Shown piece after piece: positions 57,660 through 64,000 of a DNA stretch of 64,000 nucleotides. Origin of the DNA: Caenorhabditis remanei (lineage: Eukaryota > Nematoda > Chromadorea > Rhabditida > Rhabditidae); the NCBI RefSeq assembly GCF_010183535.1, contig NC_071333.1:496001-560000 (forward strand), read 5' to 3'. Position 1 is the stretch's first letter; every line of letters begins with the position of its first letter. The notes below the pieces were generated by a model that was not told the origin of the DNA, made no database searches, and saw nothing but the letters and a program-made list of their open reading frames with translations. Position numbers and translations under genes: made by a program.

Positions 57660-60600
57660 TCATAGGAGAGAAGAGGCAGTGTAGTCGATATCGTCCCAGT
57701 AGAGTGGAATAGCTGGTCTGAAATTGAGAGTGTGAAATGATTTCATGTTTTTGGGAATGTACAGGGTATTTCAAGTGCCCCGCTAATAGTGGTGCCCTCC
57801 GACAGACCCTTTGAACAATAGAGTTGCACCCTCTAATTGAGGTGCCCCTCTAATACAGTTGCCCTCCTGCGATTAATGCTGGTTTATCTAATATCATCAT
57901 TAACTGACTCCGAACTGTTCTCTCTCATTACTATTTCAGCATTTTTGGAGTCAAAACGTAGTTTTTATAAAAGTTCAGGATTTTCTTCGTTTTTTACGTA
58001 AAAGTTCGATGAATTCGGCATAAAAAACTAATTGAATCAAACAAATTCAAAAGATAGTTGGGTAATGAGGTCTGGCGAATTCGTCGACAAAAAATAGAGG
58101 TGCACCCTTGCCCCTCTAATAGAGTTGCACTCCGACGGACCCTTTAAACAATAGAGTTGCATGCACTTCAAATACAGTCTTTACGGTGACTCTATACTCA
58201 ATCGTTTGATATATTTGTCACTTGTCAAGGCCCGGGCCTTGTTAGCAAGATTCAAACCCAGGCCGAAAACCCGGATACTTAATATTAGCGTCGAACTTCA
58301 AATTTAAAATTTTTCGAATTTGGGCCCGGCCCGGGCCTTGAAATTTATGATAAGCATGGTCAATCATTCCTCAGTAAAGAAAAGGCTACCCAATTGCTCA
58401 GGTACGTTTTTAAAGAACTACAGATTAGCAGCATGTGCCTCTATATAACTCAAAATTCACATCCAAAATGAGCTTCTTACTGGTCGTGTAACTGTATTTC
58501 CATTTTTTGCCTTAAAAAAACTTACTCAAACGTCGGAAACTTGTTCGCAGCTAATGCCGAGTCCGGGAAGCATTTGAAGGTGTTGATAGTCTCCTCGTCC
58601 GGCACAAACGGTGGTGTGAGCTGAAATATAGGCACTCCTGTTGATTGATGTTGTGTTTGTAACGTTTCAAGGGTTTTTTGACGCGTTAAAACAATTCTTT
58701 TGCATTATTTTGGACTTCATTTTCTTCTCCCAGTTTTTGTTGGAAGAGAAGCTGCGGAATTTTATTTTCTTTGCTAAAATGGGAGTCAGAGCGCCTCAAG
58801 AAAATAAAAAATCCAATGAGAAAAGTGGGCGTAGCTGGCTGCGAAGCGTGCGCGTCCTAGGCCACGCGGTCGTGTAGTCCCCGTGAACAAACATAAATTT
58901 TTGTCGACGGATACTAATTTTAGAGATATTACCGTGAAAAGTTTCAGAAATCAGAAATTTTGGCTCTCAAAAATTATGAAAGAGGATATAAAAATTTAAA
59001 TAATCAAAATGAGATCCAACTATTAGGTTGGTAAATAATTTTCTGCAATTTTTCGATAAAACTTTGATTTTATTTTTTCAAATCCCGAAAGATTTCTAAA
59101 ATTCAAAATACTGTTTATCAGCATTGGTAGTCTTCTGACAAGATTTTGGTAGCTTACTGATTCTCTCTGCGTAGACCATCTATTCGAGATCACTGAAAAA
59201 GGAAACTTGCTTCTTTTTGATATCCCCTTTTTATTTGGATTCTTCCCCATTAAAATGTCGCTGAAGTCAAACAAAATGTTTGTAATTCAAGAGAAGAAGG
59301 TTGGATTAATACAATGAATAATAAAAGATTGTCCAGCCAGATGGCAACGATTTGTTGTGGGTTACTTTCCCAACACATGAAAAAGGGTTGTCATACTGAA
59401 AACGCCGTTTTGTTATATCTCCCCGTCCTGAAGTCACAGGATTTTAAATTTATTAAAATAAAAAACGTAAACATCTGATGTTACTTTTTTGTCTTCGTTC
59501 AGGAGTTCCCACTACTCCACCTAGAGTACTGAGTACCAGATTTAAAAAACCACTTTTTTTCGGTTTGAGAACATCCAGAACGCCCAAATCTTTGTCCACA
59601 CACTGTACTTTCCTCACATCGTTGAAGTAACAAGTCCACTACTTATTTCTAATAAATAAATAGCCCGACCATAAGTGTCTTGGGTGTAAAAGTACTAAGA
59701 ACCAACTTAGGTCCATGTGATGTCCCATCTCATGTTGTTTCAAAACGTGTGGTATGTAACGACGAATTTTCTCATTCCGATAATTTGTTTCCATTCATGA
59801 ACTACAGTTACATGAGTCACCCTAAAAGAAGTTGACAACCTAAGGGTGGTTTGATACAGATCCGCTTCTACGATTCCCTGCAATAACTCCAAATCTAGCA
59901 CTGACTGGCGACAGAGAAGAACTTCTTAAGTCAAATCCAAGTTTCTTTTGTCAAATCTTTGGAATTAAAATGTATTTGCGTTGAAACAAAGAGACCTCTG
60001 TTAACATACACCAGCAACTTCCTTTTGAATGAAATAATTATTAGACCAGAAACGATTGAAAACAAAAAGACGTTTCAAAAACGCAAAAAGTTGCGTGTAA
60101 ATCAAAGCTCCGTTCTCGGCGAGAAAAAAAGCGAGGAGTAAAACTTTGACACTATAACAAGTACTTGAGTAGGTCTACCAAACACAAAAACTACCACATC
60201 GAAAAACTACTCCTGTGCCGAGAAAACAAAACAACAACCGGCAAGCTCGAAAATTGCAAAAAATTATTTACCAACCTAATACCTTTGTTTTGAGGCATTA
60301 ATAAGCAAAAATTGTGCAAAAAATCTGTTCTAGTCTAGTTTTCGAGGTAATTTGATCCGGATTTCTCACAGGATTTGGTTGGGGCGTATATCAAGCTATT
60401 AGTGCACTATTTTTAAAAATCACCAAAAGGAAATGCTAACCTTCTTTTCGATGACATCTTGCCAGCACACAGTCTTGAAGATGTTGTGCGCCTTGATGTT
60501 TTCAGTTCCGTTGTCTCCACCTCCGAGACGGTTGCATGGATCCCTCACAACCACTTTTGTGACGAATTCTCGCTCTCGACACGACAAGCAAGCAGGAAAC

Positions 60601-63406
60601 TTCGGGCGTTTCTGAAAAAAGGTTGGATAAGCTTTTAAAGACTCGAAAATAGTACCTTCGCCGTGCTGTTCGAGTATTCGAGGCTGTTTCCTCCCTCGAA
60701 GACTGACTTGTCGCTTCGCATATCACAATAAGTGATCCCGACGGCCCACCAGTCACTCGCTGGGCCGTACTTCTTCTTCAGGTGAACTTCCGGAGCCATT
60801 GTGTCTGCAAAATAGGAATTGACAAGTGAGAAGAAAAATATGATCAGACAGAAAATACGAACACGGCTATAACTTCTCTATCAAGGGAAGTCTTTGGAGA
60901 CGCGGCTTTCAAACAATCTATAAATTTGGTAACAGGTACTTTCGACTACGAGGAATCCATTTCTGCCCATTAAAACATTCTTAATGTTTTAGCGAGCCGA
61001 GCTTTGAGCTCACAAGCTTTTCATATTTTTAAGCTTTTCTTGACCCCTGCTTTAGGAACCCATTTTTAGCATTTTATAAGGGTTAACCACAGGGGTTGAT
61101 ATTTCAGACGGTTTTTCTCAGCGGCAATTGAATAGCACAAAGCAAAAATTTGGGATCTGCCTAATCAAGTTGTCCTTAACGACTGGTAGCAATTTGAAGC
61201 GTTTCCAAATTTGTGACCCCCTGAGGTTCCCTTGTGAGAGCTCATAACTTGCTCAAAGAGACATTCAGCAGGTTTTGATGAGAGAAATGGACTCCCTGTA
61301 GTCGAAAGTACCGATAACCAAATTTACAGGTTGTTTGAAAGCTGCGTTTTCAAAAACTTTCTTTGTAAGGCACAACGTTTCCTCAAAAGTGCCGAAGTAC
61401 GCTAACAACGCTAAAAATACTCACGTCGTGTTCCAATAACGCCTTCAATTGCGTCTTGGGCGTCGCAGTGGGTTGCACAGAGACCGTAGTCGGTGATGAG
61501 CATGTGCCCATCGTTGCCAATCAGGAGATTCTCCAGTTTGAGGTCCCGATGGAGGATATCTAAAAATGATATTGATAAGAGCTTTTTCGATTTTGGTCAG
61601 AATAACTCACTCTTTGAATGGAGATATGCTACTCCTTCCACCAACTCCACCAAATAGAAATGAGCATCACTCTCCGACAGACATCCTTTATCCATCATAG
61701 TCAACATATCCCCTCCGCCAGCGAGAGGCATAATGAAGACGATGTGGCGGTATGTCTGGAAGGCGTACTTCATTCTCATCATCAGTGGATGGCGAACAGT
61801 GGTGAGGATCTTCCATTCGTGCTGGAAAAAATTAGTTGCATTTCTGCGGTTGTGTTGGTCTATGAAAGATGATTTACTGAAATTTAATTTAACAACTTTT
61901 AGAGAATCATATAGTTTCTAAGAATTTCAGAAATGCCCCAGGAGGTTAAAAATTTGTTTTTTTTTCTGTTTTTGATTCTCAATCAGACGGATAATTTTTT
62001 TTTAAGTCAAAGAATTCGAGAACTGGGCCATACAATTCTCAAGTTCTGAGCTAGACTTAATTCTTATGAATTTTCGATTTCGGTAAGAAGCAGTGACGCA
62101 GTTAGATAAACTGAACTCTTAGCTTAATTTGTAGGGGATGATGCTATCAACTAGCCAGTTTGAACTTTTAAATCAGTAACTCGGGTTGTACAAATTGTAA
62201 GATTTCAGGTCGCCAATCATTTCTTATAACCATTTCAATAAAAAGAAAAAACCTACATCCACCATCTCCTTGTGTTTTCCCATTCTCTTTTTATCCATAG
62301 CTTTCATGGCGTAGACGACGCCAATGTCCTTTCCGACATTCTTCTTCACTGCGGCAACCTGCAATTTGAAAAAGTTTGAGTGAGTACCCTATGGTGGAAA
62401 GTTGGAAAGATACACTATTACCCTTTATAGCTGACACATTGCTATAATTTTTGATTTAGTTGAGAAGGTACTGGTTCATTTCTCAGTGTACAAGTAGAGA
62501 AGTGTAATGACACGAGATTTGTATGGATTTTGCGTTTTTGGAGTCAAAAAGCTTTTTTTTTCGTTTTGAATCATCGTTGAATGAATGGAAAGAAATTTAA
62601 ATTTCAAAATATCTTTCGAAAATAACCGTTTTGACTGTCAAGAAGATACTAAATTTAATCTAACAATGAAAGGCTTTTAGAACAAGGCGCCAGCCCTTTT
62701 TTCAAATTGTTATCTAAATGTTATGAATTTTCATTCACATTTTTGAGTTTTTTTTTTAAATTTTGGGAATTGGATTCGAATTGTTTCTGAAGTTTTCAGG
62801 AGTTTTTTAGAATTTTTGAATGAAACTGTATTTTTTGAGTGTCCAACTCTGACGAGAAGCTTAATTTGAATGAGAATTTGGCAAGTTTCGAAAAAAATAG
62901 CTATTTGATGATTTTTCACGTTAGGTATTCAGAGAGAAGTGTTTCGAGCAGAAAAACAAGTGCAGTTTGTGCAACATTGATGACAATAATTGAGCTAATT
63001 TTCAACTGCCGATGCGTATTCTTTGACAAAATGTTGGCTACTAAGAGTCTGAACTTCAACGAGAGAATTCAAAATCTAGGAGGCTAGAGAGATAACTTTT
63101 TTGGTTAAATACTAATTTTTCTTCATATTTTATATAATTTCGAAATTTTTGAGATTTTATGTACATACTTCTCCATAGGCTCCGCTTCCAATGTGTTGCA
63201 GCATGTCGAAGTGTTCAACTTTTGCTGTTGCTGGAAGTCTGAAAATCAGTCAATTCGTATATTTTCAAATGAAAAAACCGGCTAACTCACTGATTCTCAT
63301 CATTTTCTTGAATTTTCACATCATCCACACACTTCACAACATCTGCTTCTACCACTGGAAGTGCTCCATTTGCTTTGGGGAGCGATTCGTTCGTCTCCGA
63401 AGTCAT
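57660..63406 (-). CDS. Atypical AGC-family serine/threonine kinase, 368 residues
   Basis: Exons in transcript order: 63406-63291, 63238-63169, 62358-62257, 61821-61611, 61559-61425, 60804-60656, 60611-60441, 58620-58526, 57717-57660, all phases fit. The ATG follows TTATTTCAG by two bases (trans-splice context). The kinase domain starts near residue 50: Gly loop GSGAYGEV (56-63), VAIK lysine K81 in [10 protein letters not shown], helix-C Glu E98, HRDLKLEN (170-177, catalytic D172), DYG (190-192) instead of DFG, APE (215-217) and DWWAVG. The order and the LTPPFVPD tail fit AGC kinases (PKA/PKC/S6K type). The activation segment [14 protein letters not shown] lacks the usual phospho-threonine before GT, and no clear hydrophobic motif follows. 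It is therefore catalytically plausible but unusually regulated. Intron 7 (1.8 kb) contains a mariner remnant; intron 5 contains a MITE. No specific orthologue is recognised. Confidence 0.88.
57778..58165. repeat. Dispersed repeat with AGAGTTGCACYC words
   Basis: CTCCGACAGACCCTTTGAAC with AATAGAGTTGCACCCTCTAA recurs at the other end as CTCCGACGGACCCTTTAAAC with AATAGAGTTGCA. Direct terminal similarity about 300 bases apart, in kinase intron 8. Confidence 0.75.
58205..58345. repeat. GC-rich CCCGGGCCTTG repeat
   Basis: AAGGCCCGGGCCTTG at one end and GGCCCGGCCCGGGCCTTG at the other, enclosing A+T-rich DNA. Also within kinase intron 8. Confidence 0.7.
59023..60279 (-). mobile_element. Decayed mariner transposon
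   Basis: TTAGGTTGGTAAATAATTTT opens the left end, and the right end is its reverse complement (AAATTATTTACCAACCTAA). TA flanks both ends. The length of 1257 bp is typical of mariner, and TTAGGTTGG is the hallmark terminus. On the minus strand, broken frames still show mariner transposase pieces: [16 protein letters not shown] (central region), HLAGQSF, and near 59090 [20 protein letters not shown], matching the C-terminal KLPERWQK...DGQYFE pattern. Frameshifts and stops make it inactive. It lies in kinase intron 7. Confidence 0.88.
60889..61360. mobile_element. Inverted-repeat (MITE-like) element, copy B
   Basis: Starts AGTCTTTGGAGACGCGGCTT; the right arm reads TTTGAAAGCTGCGTTTTC through AAAACTT. 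Subterminal GGTACTTTCGACTACGAGG pairs with the right-arm GTAGTCGAAAGTACC. Same family as 49018-49233 but with a longer centre. It lies in kinase intron 5. Confidence 0.85.
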
Positions 63407-64000
63407 CGCTGAAATAATCGTAATTTGAAATTTCCATGAAAAAAAATGAAAGAAATTCGAAGACTAGTGACGTAAATGCGCGGAAAGTGTGGGAAACCGG
63501 GCGATAAGAAAAAGGAGAGAAAGACGACCGAAATAATAGAAGCATTGTGTGTATATGTGTCTGCTGTTGCGAAATAAAGAGGACAGTCTGGGTGCAACGT
63601 GTCTTCGTAAGAGACTAGAGACAAAAGACTGTGACGAGACGCAGAATTTGTGAAGCGGACGACCGCGCAATGATGCGATGGTGGAAGGCGGTGGTGGAAT
63701 GGTGAAGGCCGGAGTGATGAGAAAAGGACAGAAAGGGGAGAAATAGCATATAGTGCTAATAGAGACGCAGATTTTTGAAAAAAGTGCGGAAATGCCCCCT
63801 AGAGTGAGGAGTAGAACGTTTGGCACACTGCCAAGTGCAATGGAATGCAAATAAGAGAGGCGATGAGATGCGGAGGGATTAATGGATGGGGTAAAGGAGA
63901 GATGTACTACTTCTCAACGGAAGGAAGTCTCGTCTCAAGAAAACAGCTGTTCTTAGATGTCGTTTGACTGAAGAATTCATGCTTTTTGACACTTGGTTTT
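63407..64000. other. Upstream flank of the kinase gene
   Basis: Nothing that can be called a gene. It probably contains the kinase promoter. Minus-strand open frames here lack splice support. Confidence 0.5.

Noticed and set aside
59330..59395. Plus-strand peptide [11 protein letters not shown] resembling the mariner C-terminus
   Set aside because: Wrong strand and place: the minus strand carries the ordered transposase remnants, including the true C-terminal match near 59090.

Overview
The window is nematode genomic DNA, almost certainly a Caenorhabditis X-chromosome segment. The base composition is A+T-rich and most introns are short, with GTRAGT-type donors and TTTTCAG acceptors. Many start codons sit just behind an orphan acceptor, as in SL trans-splicing. 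Two adjacent genes, che-2 (IFT80) and egl-17 (an FGF), are linked in the same order on the C. elegans X chromosome from memory; I could not check this. All gene models below were spliced by hand and each reading frame was checked for codon phase. No transcript evidence was available.

Layout. 1-3.2 kb: 3' three quarters of a glucosidase II alpha-subunit gene (+). 3.2-9.3 kb: a 6 kb gene-free stretch. 9.3-10.5 kb: a small secreted, Cys-rich, probably GPI-anchored protein (+). 11.7-15.4 kb: two convergent nematode genes of unknown function. 17.3-21.5 kb: che-2 (+), with a near-canonical ciliary X-box just upstream. 23.0-24.6 kb: a small coiled-coil-like protein of unknown function (+). 28.6-29.8 kb: egl-17 (+), with a tRNA-Asp gene antisense inside intron 1. 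30.8-32.9 kb: a two-pore (TWK) potassium-channel family protein whose two selectivity filters are both degenerate (+). 36.0-39.7 kb: a two-finger C2H2 zinc-finger protein (-). 42.4-44.3 kb: a Lys/Glu-rich membrane protein of unknown function (-). 45.3-50.2 kb: an unrecognised gene with a 3.6 kb intron (-). 53.0-55.5 kb: a UDP-glucuronosyltransferase (-). 56.4-56.7 kb: a tiny gene for a secreted Cys/Gly peptide precursor with a furin-type site (-). 57.7-63.4 kb: an atypical AGC-family protein kinase (-), whose intron 7 holds a decayed mariner transposon.

The genes do not form one pathway. Spacings of hundreds to thousands of bases argue against operons. The non-coding DNA is rich in structure. 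It holds a mariner element, at least five inverted-repeat (MITE-like or foldback) elements, one carrying a tRNA-like segment, and a degenerate CACTGACAA-type satellite recurring at about seven places on both strands. It also holds long mono-G/C tracts and GC-rich dispersed repeats. No CRISPR array, viral genome or self-contained new system was seen. The strongest oddities are the filter-less TWK channel, the Cys/Gly peptide, the kinase without an activation-loop threonine, and the foldback element in che-2.
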